DNA of 64,000 nucleotides from Pelecanus crispus (lineage: Eukaryota > Chordata > Aves > Pelecaniformes > Pelecanidae), in NCBI RefSeq assembly GCF_030463565.1, contig NC_134662.1:1426001-1490000 (forward strand), given 5' to 3'. The position numbers and the translations under genes are program-made. This document shows positions 14,001 to 26,600 of the stretch, piece after piece. The notes below the pieces were generated by a model. The model searched no databases. It saw only the letters and a program-made list of their open reading frames with translations, and was not told where the DNA came from. Numbering within the stretch: the stretch's first letter is position 1; the number at the start of each line of letters is the position of its first letter.

Positions 14001-17000
14001 ACTGTAATTGGGCTTCTGTGCTGTAAGCGCTTTTCTGGTGAGTTGTCAAGGAAACGTTTTAGCATGGCATGTCCTGGCTCAGCAGCGTGGCTCCCCGAGG
14101 AGGGATGCACCCAGGATGCGGTCCCGCACCTGCAGCTGAGGGAGGAATGCGTTAACTCCCCGCCTGCGTCTTCAGCTTCTGCCTTGCCTCCTGAGCTGGG
14201 ATAAACAGATTTATTTCTGAGGCAGAAAGAGTTTCTGCATGAAAAACAAAAATAAAATAGGCTGATAAGTGCCTTTACTGCAGAATCATCCCTTTGTGGC
14301 AGTTCGCTCGCAGTGGTGATGCTCCCGAAGCCGGATGCTTCGCTTTGAGCAGCCCTAGCTGGGCTCTGTAATACAGGGCATGAATTGCTTGGTCCATGGG
14401 GAGGTGCTGGCAGGGGAGCAGCGAGAGCGCTTCTGGGGTTTGGGGTTCAAAACCCTCAGGCAGAAACCTGGAGGGGGTGGCTTTGTACAAGGCATGCCAT
14501 TCCTTTCCCTAACGGGTTTATGCTCAAATAAACAAGACAAAGGGCATGGGAAAAGAGCGCAGCGCATGGAGTTGGTGCGGCAGATCATGGTTTGCAAATG
14601 TCATCCTCCCTCCGCGAAGTGGAGGTGGTTCCTGTGTGCTTGAAACGGCAAAACGAGGCGCAGAGCTGGTGTGGGTGGCGAGCGGGAGCCAAGGACGGGG
14701 AGGAGAGCGCGGCGGCCAAGCTGGGATTAAACGGGATTGCTTATCGCTGGCTGCTCCTCGTAGTCCAGTTTGAACACTGCCCAGCGCTGCCAGCATTTCT
14801 ATCTCTGCAAATAACTGCTGGACTTTGGATGGTGACTAAACTGTCCTGCGGAACGTGGAGCTACCTGCGCTGCAGGTGCATCGGTCGGAGCCGGGCCTCT
14901 CCTCCCTCTTGCTGTGCTCGCCCGTAGGGATGGGGCGAGCCTTGCCGGAGCACTGGGCTGGACGGGGCTAGCTGGTGGAGAGAGGGCTTAGGCTGTTTGT
15001 GTTCAACCAGCGCGAGTTTGTGTAGATGATCCCCAAAATCATTCATTCAGTCAGCAAGTGCTCCATGGAAAAATGGATATGTTTTGGTATCAAAGGCATA
15101 CATAGAATCATAGATTTTATACAACAAGCAGAATTTACTCAGATTGCTTTATTTCCTTATTATTTCTCCAAGCTCTCCAATGGCAGAAGCAGCTATCTGT
15201 GCCCAGGGTGCAGAGCGGTTGGCTGCAGCTCTTTCTGCTGAGAGGTGCTGCATTTAAGGGGGAAAAAACCCAAACTTTTTATTGAGTAATGTGGCTCACT
15301 TGACGTTTCTCATCCTAATCAAATTGTGGTGTTTTATAGGAAGAAAATGTGTTTAATGATCAGAAGTAGGTCATCCTGGATGCCTGGGAAGGGCAGGTTG
15401 TGAATAGCTGCCTTCTCCAGGAGCTTGCTGAGAGTCTGGCTTCTGCTCCCTGTCGTGTCTCCTCCTCTCACGACCGCCCGGGGCTGCTGTCCTGCGTGCT
15501 GCTCGCTGGGAGCTGAAGCCGCGTGTTCCGAGTGCGAGAAGAAATTCGAGGTTGCTTTCTGCCTTTCCCTTTTGATACGGCCTGATGCTTGTGCCGGCTC
15601 CTCGGGAAGCCCCGGCTGGCTGCCTGCGCTCGTTCAGATGCTGCTTCTCAGCTGAGATGTGTTTTCTGGCATCTTCTATGAATTGCCTCCCTACCCCCAC
15701 CCCAATTTTAATTTCTTTTTATCAGCAGTCCCTTATGGGAAGTAACAGCTGTCTCTTTTGATGGATGCGTTTCATTTCCAGCCTTTCTCTCTGTATTTTG
15801 ACTGGAACACATCTGCTACATGAGTATAGCCTTTAACTTTTACAGCTTGTGCCTTAGCACTCTGTTTCTTAATGCTTTTGCACATAGTGTATTGACCGGA
15901 CGGGGCTGCGTTTAGAGTGGTCTGATTGAACAATAAATCATAGCATCCTGGTTGCAGTCTTCACCTCCTCTGATCGTCAAAATGAGTTGCTCAGGTGTGT
16001 CATGTTGTCTTGTTCTCAATCAAATAAGGGTAAAATTAGATCCAGACCTCCTTCGGGGTGCGTGTGACTTGGCAGAATGTCACAGCTTTCTAGCCGATTA
16101 CACTGGGTTAGTATTAAATGTCAGTTTTGCAAAGGCTGTTGTCAGCTCAGTAGTTTAGAAACAAAGAACAAATAAGAAACCCAACAACAACAAATATGAA
16201 CTGCTGATCCAGCGCTTTTGGAGAACTGTACTTCGAAAACTAACCGTGTTTGATTGCAATTGCTGCTGCCCCGCGTGAGAGCGAGTGGCGAATTGTGAGT
16301 CTCCAGTGCGTTGCGTTTTTGGAGGGGTCAGGTTGGTACAGCCTCCGGCCGACGAGCTTATGTGGTGTTTATATTCTAACTTATTTTTAGTTGCAGTCAC
16401 ATTGTATAGCTCCTGGTAAACACTTCAATAAAGTGAAGCTTTTATTAAAGATGCAGCACCATCTCTGACTGGAGAAAGGAGTCCAGATAAATCTACCAGT
16501 TATTCAAATTTGCTTTGACTTCTCTAGAGCATCATAAAGCATCAAATATGTGTGTGTGTACAGATCTGTAAAAATGACTTCTTCATTAGGTCTTAAACAA
16601 GGCTTCTGTTGGATGTTTGTAAACTTTCTTAAGAAATTCCTTTTCAGTGGATAGAAGCCTCTCGCAGCTCTTTCCGGGTTTGTAATGAAGGTGGTTTGCT
16701 AGTCAGCTTGCCTTAGCTGGTTTTGAGAGATCCAAGTGACTTTTTTTTTTCCTTGATTAGATCTTAAAATTTATTCTCTGCACATAAATGAAAATTAAAC
16801 CCCATGTTTTTAACTTAAACTCATTCTAAGTTGTGGACAGCAAGGGCAATATTTTCTGGATTTCATGAAGTTTGCTTTTAAGCCCAAAGATTTGATGATT
16901 TTTTTTTCCTTTTAAACTTTTTAACTTCTGACATCACTTGCATTTCCCTGATGACGGCATCTAGAGAGGGTGCGGGCTGGAGAAGCTGAGGGAGCTGCTC

Positions 17001-19280
17001 TGATCCCAACCCTGCGCTATTTTGTGAGTTCAGATGCGCCGATGAGGCCGCCGAAGCTGGTAACGACGAGGGTTTCCTTCGTGAGCGGGAGCCCTCTGCC
17101 AGCCCGCGCTGTGCTTCGCTTACTGGGAGCGAGTGATCAGGCATACGTAAATGGGGGTGAGGGGCCTGAAAAGGTCTGAACACCAATTTGCTGATGCAGC
17201 ATTCCGTGTCGGAGGAGGGATGGGTGATCTCATCTTGCGCAGGCTTACACTCCTCTGGTGTGGTAGAGCTAAAACTCGAGAGTCCTCTTCTGCGCCGGAC
17301 TGTAAATGTGCAGAGGGTTTCTGGGAGTGGATTCATCCCTGTCCTGCGGGGTGTGTGCGTCGTGGCGGGGATGGGCAAGGCGGTTGTGGCTGTGAATAGA
17401 GGCACGTGAAAAAAAAAAATGTTAAATCAGAGATGCGAATTGCTGAATGCTACAACCGAAGCGTTCATTTCTGAGGCTCTGGAGGAGCTTGAGCGTTGGG
17501 ATAGGGTCGACTTGAAGCCGTGCAGAGATGAGAAGAGGAACTGAAGGCAGCAGGTCAAGCGTGCGTGAAACATACTGCAGAACCCAGGCGCAAGCTGGAG
17601 GCAGGGCAGAAAGCTGGGGTTTCATCCCGGGGTTCCCCTTCCAGAGCCACCCATCACGTTTCTGAATACACCGTCACTGAGCTGCAGCAAAGCTGGTAAG
17701 AATTATCTCAGTTAGCTTGTTAAGTATTGAAACTTCCCACAGCAGAGCTCCCGTTCCCCACAAACCCAAGTGCTGTCTCTTGTGGCTGTATAACCCCCGA
17801 AGCTGGAGTTAAATCAGTTTTCGCAAGGCCATCTGTCAGCTTGTTTGAGATGAGCACAGCCGAGTGCCATGCACTGAGTAGCCAGTTGATTTTTTTTTTT
17901 TCCATTTTCTGCCTAAACAAGTTGATTTTTATAAAGCGCTTTTTTTGGGGGGGTGGCAGTACTGGTGATGCTGTTGTCCACCTGAAGCATCATTTCTACT
18001 AGAGATCTGCAGTTCCTCACCTCTGGTACCTTTCCTTCGTGCGGGTGGTTGGTGTTGATTCCACATTCGGTACGTGTACAGCAGCAGACACTTAAAAGCT
18101 GGGAATGAAAGCGGCTTGTGGTAATTATCACAAAATTAAAGATAATCTCCTGCTCTGGAATTGTGACAAAGTGCAGAAAAGAGATTAGTGCGGTAGGAGA
18201 GCGGTCTCGGCCATGGCAGGGAGAGTGCAGTCTCCCTGCCCAGGGGCCCTCTCAGCCGTGTTGTGTTCCCAGCGATTTCCAGTGCTCAGCCTGGAGCAGC
18301 ATTTGCACCTTTGGGTTCCTCTGTGGTCTTGAGTGGCTCCGGCTCGTGCCCTGGAAGTTCGTTAGCCAAATGCTTGCTTAGTGCCACATCTGCTCCCTTG
18401 GCAATTGTGGGGCTTTTTGTTGAGTGATCGTAAAATTGTGTTGTCTTAGGCCAAAGAGTTTTTCAGCACAAAAGCTGATGTGGAGTTTGAGCTAGCGGTG
18501 GTCCTCTGAGCTGTGTGCTGGTGCAGTCCCGCAGAGCTGGAGGGAATGACGGGGTTTCACGTCACCCATCGCGCTTGGCAGTGGCCCCTTGGCTGAGGGA
18601 TGCGCAGCCCAGGTGGGTGATGGAGGGGAGCTGCTCTGCGCCCGTGAGGGGTTCCTGCTCCGCTCGCCCCCCTCCGCCTGTTTGAGATGGGATTGTGTGA
18701 TGCGGCTTGCATGGAGGGAACAGGATTTCAGGCCTTTGCTGCAGTCCCGTGATTCCATTCCTGATGTGAAACTTGGGCACTAGAGAGCACGATTTAAAGC
18801 AAAACAGCAACACGTGAATCTTCCTGTGCCACTCTGGCTTTGCAAGCATGGGCCAAGCTGTAGGGCTGGGGCGTTGCACTGCAGACGGTTCGAAGTGCCA
18901 CATCGACAAGACCCATTTTGCACCAGGGGATTCCCAGTTTGCTGAGACTGGACGATGAGGTAACCTCAGTGCTTCTGATTGAGAGCAATTCATCTACTCT
19001 GTGACCACCAAGGGTTTTTGTTGCGTTTGTTTTTTTGCTTCCCTGTGTCTGAAGTATTTCCTGAAATATAACTGAATCGTGTGCTCTCCTAGTGCTGTTG
19101 TCATCTGCAGAGCACTGCGCTCCTGTTATGCCCAACTTCTTGCTCGGGCTCCTTTTGAAACAAGCCCTGAAGCATCGCTGCTTGTATTTGAGGAGGTTGA
19201 GCAGTTACCCACCTAGACCATTGCAGTTCCCCCTTGGCCAAATGGGGAAGATGCTGAAGCAACAGCGTGTTGGGCTGGAT

Positions 19281-19359
19281 CACAGAATCATAGAATGCTT
19301 TGGGTTGGAAGGGACCTTGAGAGATCATCTAGCCCAACCCCCCTGCAGTGAGCAGGGAT
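19281..19359 (-). mobile_element. CR1 LINE fragment (3' end)
   Basis: The plus strand reads cacagaatcatagaatg, then tttgggttggaagggacc, then gatcatctagcccaaccc, ending near gcagggatc. This is the reverse complement of the avian CR1 3' terminus. Similarity fades after about 79 bases, so the copy is severely 5'-truncated. It is the clearest sign that the host is a bird. Confidence 0.85.
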
Positions 19360-20610
19360 CCTCTGGGGCTTTTCCTGCTTTCCAGCCAGGAGGGCTGGAC
19401 GTGTCCCGCTCCCCCTGGAGTGGGACCACAGCCCCAGCTCGAGCGTAGATATCACTCGAGTCGCAGGATTTGCGCACTGGCAGGCGGTTGTGTAGTCCAC
19501 CCATTGCCCTCAAGTGGGGAAAAGTTGAGGGCTTGGAAGAGCCTTTCTTCTTCACAGTCAAAAGTCTCAAGCTCCGCTGGATGGTCTCTTGCAGAGTTAA
19601 GCCCTTGCTAAAGGACTGTAGGTTGCTTAATGATCTGTGCTTGTAGGAACACCTCAGACAGGAGCAGGGAATGGCAGACTCGTACCTGGAAACAGACAGC
19701 CTTAAATCTGTCGCTTGGGTTTGCGTTCTTTGCAAGCGGGCTTCTCTCTTAATAACTGGGCTCTGCATGCAGAGGTGGTTGGGGGAGGCTGGGGAGCTGC
19801 CTTGCAGGGGACGCTGTGCTGCCGGGATGGGGTGGGGAGCTCTTCTTAAGCAGCTCCTGATCCTTATTCATGGCGGCTCTCCGGAATCAGCTGGGCTGGA
19901 ACTTATGGTGCCAAGTGTGAGCTCTCAGCAGGTCAGCGAACACCTCATGGGACCAACAGCAGAAGAGCCTCCTGTTCTCACTGTTGCCTAAAAATAAGGA
20001 GCTCCTTGCAAACTTGGGCTTGTGCTAGGAAATGGAAAGGTGGCCTCATGTTAGAGGAGGGTTTGGGCCCGTGTTTCCAATTCCATATATCTAAAAGCTT
20101 TAGGCAAAATCCTAATTTCTCGTTGTTCACTGTGGTGGAGTAATGGTGGCTTCTCCCAAAGGCAGTTAGAGATAAATGATGCATTCATTTTTGCGATATA
20201 TTTAGACATTGGAGTCTATAAATAGGTTAAATTATCAATATAGTTTGTCAAGTGCCTTCTGAGTGGCTGGAAAGCAGCCTCATAAGTGTCTCTCTGGGCT
20301 TCTGTATGTAACCGACTCTTCAGTGTAGTGTGGGCCTATTACTTACAGTGCAGCAGGGATTTACAAGAACAATCTCTACTGAAGCCTCTAGGAAACATTA
20401 TCGCTAGGAAAACATGTGCCTCTGCTGCTGAATATGAAATTGTTTGGGTGACCCCTATAACTTCAGACTCCTGCACTAGTGAAACTGAAAACTGAGCTGC
20501 TTTTAAAGGCTTTCCAGCTTGCTTGAAAGAGCAAGCATTAGGCTATTTTCTCAGTGGGGTTTTTTTCTGATGTCCCTACTTTTACTGATGCTCCTCCCTT
20601 CTCTCCTCAG

Positions 20611-20642
20611 GTCTGGCACCGAAGAAGGCAGCCATCACAGAG
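20611..20642 (+). CDS. PIP5K1C: PIP5K1C exon 2
   Basis: The exon follows the acceptor ctctcctcag and precedes the donor gtgaga. It completes a split glycine codon and encodes [10 protein letters not shown], matching the human LAQKKAAPTE segment. It ends in phase 0. Confidence 0.9.
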
Positions 20643-23600
20643 GTGAGATGTGTAAAGCTGGCCTTGAAAAATCCTGTGTTGAGAAATGAGAACACAGAGC
20701 TCGAAAACACTTCTGCCTGACTTTTGACCAAAGCTGGATTTCAAAATACATTTAAGATTACTGAAAATTTGGTATCTGTTATTTGGGAGAAAGAAAATTA
20801 GTGGCAGGTCTCTGGAGTCCCTGTGTTGGCATCACCGGTCACAGAGGGGATGTGAAGGGATTATGCCCACCACATGGCCGATTTTAGCTGCGTGATCCAC
20901 GATGTCTGTGAGTATGTGGCTGAGGGCACCCTTTCCACACCAGAACCTGAAGATGATAAATGGAGAATCTGTGTATTTGACATCTCCAGGGCTCTGTGTT
21001 GGGTCTCACCTGCTCCCGCGAGCAAGTCAAGGAGGCTGTAATTTGTGAAGCCATAAAACAGGGGAACATCTCAAGGGACTGATCTTCCCTCACACATAAT
21101 CCAGGTCGCAGGTTGCTGAATCACTGTTACCTTCTGGAGCAAAACTCTTCACAGTTAGCAGCAGAGAATCCAGTAGGAGGATCTGTGCCTGAAAGCTGTT
21201 CCCTGAAGCCCACACTCTTGGTTTAGGGCACCATGTTCAAATGTTTTTTGTTTGATATAACTTTCTGACATACATTACTCACCTGGGACAATGAATATTT
21301 GCATACCTGGATAGCAAAATCTTCCCATAAAACTGCCAGGAATGTGACACTTGATTCTTTTTGCTTCCCCAGAAATATGCATAGTAGGAAGCTCAATTTC
21401 TGTGAAAGTTGATTGCTTTGCTCAATGCTCAAATAACCCCACTTTTTCTTGCCCTGGAAGCACAGTCACAGGTAGAACAAGAGATTGTGGAAGAGACTGT
21501 TGTTACTGCATATCATATGATAGCAATCTCTTAACCAATACGTGTGTCTGTTAATCACTTTGAGAGGATGATGATGAGCCATGTGGCAAGGCAGGACGCT
21601 ACAGCTTGAGCTTGCATGTAATAGGATCCAGCTTGTTGGTTAGAAGCTGCAAGGAAAGGATAAGCTGTACTGCTAATCACGACTGCTTGGAAGCAACTCT
21701 GGCTGTGCTAAATAGTTAAAACAGAGTAGGAAATAAGATTTTTTTGAAGGAGAAATCAGACTGCTCCTTAGTACCAGAAGTACAAGCAGTTTGACCAGAA
21801 ATAGCTGCAAGCCCTTGATTAAAAGCTAAAACACAAAGAACTTCTGTAGTCTGAACAAAATTATACATTGTCTGCTGTAGACATCAGTTCTGAGAGATGG
21901 GTCTGTGCAGCACTTGAGAGAGACAGTGATAGAGTATTGTCACTTGGGAAGTGACCTTGGGTCTCTCTGCACGCTGCTTAAAGGAACATCCAAAGCCTGG
22001 CTGTTCTTTAATGTAACAAACCCCAAATGTGGCTGGTGGCTCACCAGCAGTTTTAGCCATCTGCTCTGCAATCCGCTGGGGTGGCGGGAGAGCTGGGGAG
22101 TAGGTGAAATGTTGCCCTGTGGCAGAGTATAGAGGCCCTGTGCTTGGGGTTGCAAAAGGAGCTCTGTCGAACTTCACAAACATGATTGTGTTGGCTTGTT
22201 AAAAGGTACAGCCACAATCTGCTCCCTCCTGGATCAGCAAAAAAAGGCCCAGGCAGACTCAGAGGTAGAAGAGGAGGAAGATGGGATAGGAGTAGGTTTG
22301 TTCTTGCTCTGAAGTCCTGGCAGTCCTGTAGTGTTTCTGTAAACTCTTTGCAAAACTTGAGGAAGAGCTGTTAGTGCAGTCACCCTGTGTGGGCTCGTCC
22401 TTTGAATTGTAAACAAAGGAGATTTTGCTTAAATGGATTATCTCCATGTGAACGCAGGAGTAGGGTTGTGTTGTCCCTGTTATCTGTCTCTTATTTCTCC
22501 AGTGAAGCGCAAGGCATTGGTATGACACCTGAAGGCATGGGATTTTTAAGAATAGACTTCTCTCACTGTTTGATTCAATACATCACTATTTTAAATCAAT
22601 GAGAAAGCAGTCAAGCAACTGCTGCGGAATCTTGGCAGCTGGGAAGCAAGCGGATCTTTCCAGGGCTCAGCATCTTTGCTGAAAGCTCTGCCCAGTTAGT
22701 ACTGAGGGTGTCAGATGGAGTGGTTGGGTATTCTAACTCTTCTTATCTTGAGGGATGGATGTATAATTCAAACAGCCTTGTTTAAGGCTTGCTGGTGCCA
22801 ATTATACCTGTTTGCACTCTGCAGATCTTTCTCCAGTGGTAGAGAGCGATCCCTCTGTCCTCTACAACTGTGATAGCGTGGTTGTGCCTGTGTTGCTCTC
22901 CTTGTTCTTGTTGGCCAGGTCAGCTGCTGTTCTGGGCTTTAGCCATGCTCTTTCGTTGCAGGGACCATCACTACCAGGACAGCCTGGCCAAGCAAAGAAG
23001 ATAGGTCATCGAGGCGTTGATGCTTCTGGTGAAACCACCTACAAAAAGGTTTGGTTTTGTGGAGTGGGGACTGGCAGTTACGTGTAGGTGGCAGGCTGAG
23101 AAGAGAAGTTGGGGCCCAAGGTTAGCAATGGCACAGCTGAGCTTTCCTGGTTCCATTTGTTAATAGCTACCAATCTGATTTAGATTTTATGCAGCACCCT
23201 TGTAGTGCATAATCTTGCAAACAGCAAACCTTCTGGAAACCTTAATCCATCTCTTCAGCAGCTGGTTGAACTTGTTTAGCAGCATGTAGCGCCCGAGATG
23301 ACACCATAGAAGTCAGACACAACTGTATTGTAATATAGGGGATGTTATTACAATAATCTGCTGTGAAATGCTCACTGACTGCTCTTTTCTTTCTGCCAGA
23401 CCACCTCATCCACTCTGAAGGGGGCCATCCAGCTAGGGATTGGATATACCGTTGGCAATCTGAGCTCCAAGCCAGAGAGAGATGTCCTGATGCAGGACTT
23501 CTACGTGGTGGAGAGCATTTTTTTCCCAAGGTAAAGGAGACAGGGGAAACAAAACGAACAGATGAGTTACTTCTTTTCCTCTCACTGATTTTTCAAGAGA

Positions 23601-26600
23601 GCGTCCATCTGTCTTCAGATCAGAGTTGGATGCTCTGAATGTTTTTAATATGCACCCATTGGATACAAACGTAACAGTGGGAAGTGTTAGATTCTGCAGT
23701 ACACTGGCTTGCAAGGACGTAAATGCAAGATGCAGTACTATATGCTTGAGTTTGTTAGCCTTCCTACGTGCTTTTCTTCCTACCTGTCTGTCTAGAATTT
23801 CTTCCACGGATTATACCATGTTTGAGATGGAAGAAACCCATTCTGGGAGCAATTTAACTCTGTGAATAAACAAAGCTCATGAAAGCTGTATTCTCTGTGT
23901 AAATATATTCTGCTTGGCCCGTGGTTGTTCCTTGTACTCTTTGGAAATAGATTTTGGCAGATAATTTAAAACCTATTTTCTTCTTGTCCTGCCACAGAAG
24001 AAAGGTATTTCTTGTTGTTGTTGTTCCTGTGATGTCTCTTTGCAAGGCTCACTCAATTCATCCTTAAATGTACAGTAGCCTTCATGTGACTATACATATC
24101 TGGCTAATGGTAATACAGAGGCCCTGCTCATGTGATGTCTGTTCTGTGCAGCGAAGGCAGTAATCTCACCCCGGCTCACCATTATGCTGACTTCAGGTTC
24201 AAGACCTATGCACCAGTGGCTTTTCGATACTTCCGAGAACTCTTTGGGATTCGTCCAGATGATTATTTGGTATGGATGGATTTTTGGATTTCTCTGTCTT
24301 TCCTCCTTTATTTGAGATAGTCTAGAGTAACACAAGAAACTTGTCCCTAAATCAAGGCAGTCAGCAATTCTTGTCTAAAAGGGACAGAAAAGAGTTGAGG
24401 AATCGTCCTGATCCCAGCAAGGAGTGGGAACAGGCTGAGGATTTAGGGACTCTGTTCAGTTTTGGAGGAGATCCAGTGACAGGCCCAGCAAGACCAGCAC
24501 CACTCAGCCCAACCAAGTCTTCATTTGCAAAGAGGTAGCTGCTAGCTCACACTGGAAGGAAAGGAAATGATCTGCATATAGTGTGTGCTCTATAAGCTAT
24601 GTGATGGGGTTCCCTCTCTGTTGCTTGTGGTGACAATAACTTACTGTGTTTACAAGCAAAAGGAGTTGTGTTCTGCTGGGTGTGACCCTGTAATGTCCCC
24701 TGGGGCTCTGAGGACAAAGACGGGAATTTTTCCTTGTGTACTCACTCAAGAGCTATGTGAGTGTAGTTATTTTAATCATCTTACAAAGGCAGAATAAAAT
24801 ACAGCTTGTTCTTGTGCTCAGAAAGCTACTCAGAGCTGGAGAGGCTGCTTTTAAAATACCTAGTAGTACAAACTGTCAGAGCTTAGAGTACACTGGGGTT
24901 GAATTTGGTCCCTTGCATGTATGTGATGTCCTGCTCTTTAGAAAAGGACATTTGTTGAACCGGGGAAGGGAACACGTCCAAGTAAGTGCATGCCCTCCCC
25001 CTTTTTTAATAGCCCTTTTTTTTCCTGACTTCAGCTGTAGACGGGGGTAATCATAGCTCAACACCTACAAGTAGAAACAAATCTGTGCCATTGCACGGTT
25101 TGACAGTAACAGTGGTCCCCATCTGTGCCATCCAAGATAATGCTGCCTGATTTGATGAGTGGCTCAAAACTTGGGTGAGGCAAAGGGCAAAGAGCCTGCC
25201 TCAATTGCAAAGGTCACGGCTCTGATTTGTTGCTTCTGCTTCCCCTGATTCTCTTGCCTGCCACAGCAGCAAATGCCTTTAATTATGCATGAGATAATTA
25301 ACTTGATAAAGTCTTGGATCATTAGTCTGTGCAGTGCTGAAAGCTGTTTTCAGTACGTAATGATGAGCATTTGATTTATTGCTCTAATTCTGTCCCTTAC
25401 ATACCCTACCTCCCTCTCCCCATCTTACCTCTTGCCGTGGCAGCTCTGACATGATGCTGCCTTGAACCCGCTCAGAACCCACTTGACCTACGCAGTTACC
25501 TTGGGGTTGGTACTTAGCTGCAAAATGCACGTGCGTGCTTGCGCTTTCTTCCTTTTCTTTCCTGCTGCTAGGCATGTCCTCATCTGAGGACCTGCTATTT
25601 GCATGCTGATGTCCAGAAACGTCCTTCCAGTTCAGTTCCCGATGCAGTACCCCTTGCTGTGCTGACACAGCGCTGATCCCCCTCTTCTTGTTTGGACACC
25701 TGGTCTAATACTTTTCATGTGTTTCTAGCAGGATTGAGGGGGTGAGATGTGGCTGTAAAAATCCTCTGTAACAGGGGAGCACAAGGCCAGAGGAGGCTGC
25801 TGAGCACAGCTAGTGCACTGTGTTCCCTCCAGCACGGTGATGTGTGGTACCCTGAGCAGACTGTCATGTCTCTTAAAATCCTATCTTTCCATCTGCGCTT
25901 GCGGTAATGTGCTGAAAGGAGCCTAAATGTGATGCACACGTACACGCACAATGGGAAAAGATAAGATGTCATTACGAAGCCTCGATGTTACTGAAAGCAG
26001 ATTATTAGCTTGATTCTGAGCAGCTGGGATGCTCTGAACTGTACTCTTGGTCTCTAATTGTAAATTGTCCACTAGCTTAGTGGACACTAAGTAGTCCACT
26101 GCTTAGACCTAACCTCCAATGAAAATAGTTCTCACTTAAGCTTTGCTACCCCTTAATGTCACAGGGAGACGGCATGCTGGGGAAAGCCCTCAAGGGCGTA
26201 GAACTCAATGTGCAATGAGTGGGGGCTAAAAACATCATCTTTGTTTTCTTTTTCTCCCTAGTATTCATTATGTAATGAGCCTCTGATAGAGCTGTCGAAC
26301 CCTGGTGCCAGCGGCTCCCTCTTCTATGTCACCAGCGACGATGAATTCATCATAAAAACTGTGATGCACAAGGAAGCTGAATTCCTACAGAAGCTCCTTC
26401 CTGGCTACTACATGGTGTGTATCACCCAGCACCTTGGACCCGACTTGGGTTCGTCGTGGCAGCTTTTCTGTCCAAGGCATCGCACAGGGCATGTCCCTCA
26501 CCTGGGTTTCTTGTGGCCTGCCCACCCTGTGCCGGGGCAACTTTAACACTGTGTGTCACGAAGCCAGTCCCAGAAGCACAAATCCTGCCAATTATTTGCA

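Larger units (their letters stand above)
1..20610 (+). other. PIP5K1C: Probable 3' part of PIP5K1C intron 1; no coding sequence recognised
   Basis: The first recognisable exon begins at 20611 in the middle of a glycine codon, so an upstream exon must exist. The human gene has a very long first intron, so this stretch is inferred to be intronic. The open reading frames here are short, show no recognisable domain and lack coherent splice partners. It holds a CR1 fragment (about 19281), a 109-bp tandem duplication (2402) and a 35-bp duplication (7940). Short GC-richer patches occur near 13560-13690 and 16960-17400, but neither has a convincing promoter or alternative first exon. An unrecognised non-coding transcript cannot be excluded. 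Confidence 0.7.

Noticed and set aside
15105-15125. catagaatcatagattttat, resembling the CR1 3' terminal repeat
   Set aside because: Only a dozen bases match and the diagnostic gggttggaagggacc body is absent.
16878-17405. 175-codon open frame on the minus strand
   Set aside because: Low-complexity, Ser/Pro/Arg-rich translation with no domain, no splice context and no recognised homolog; lies within the inferred PIP5K1C intron.
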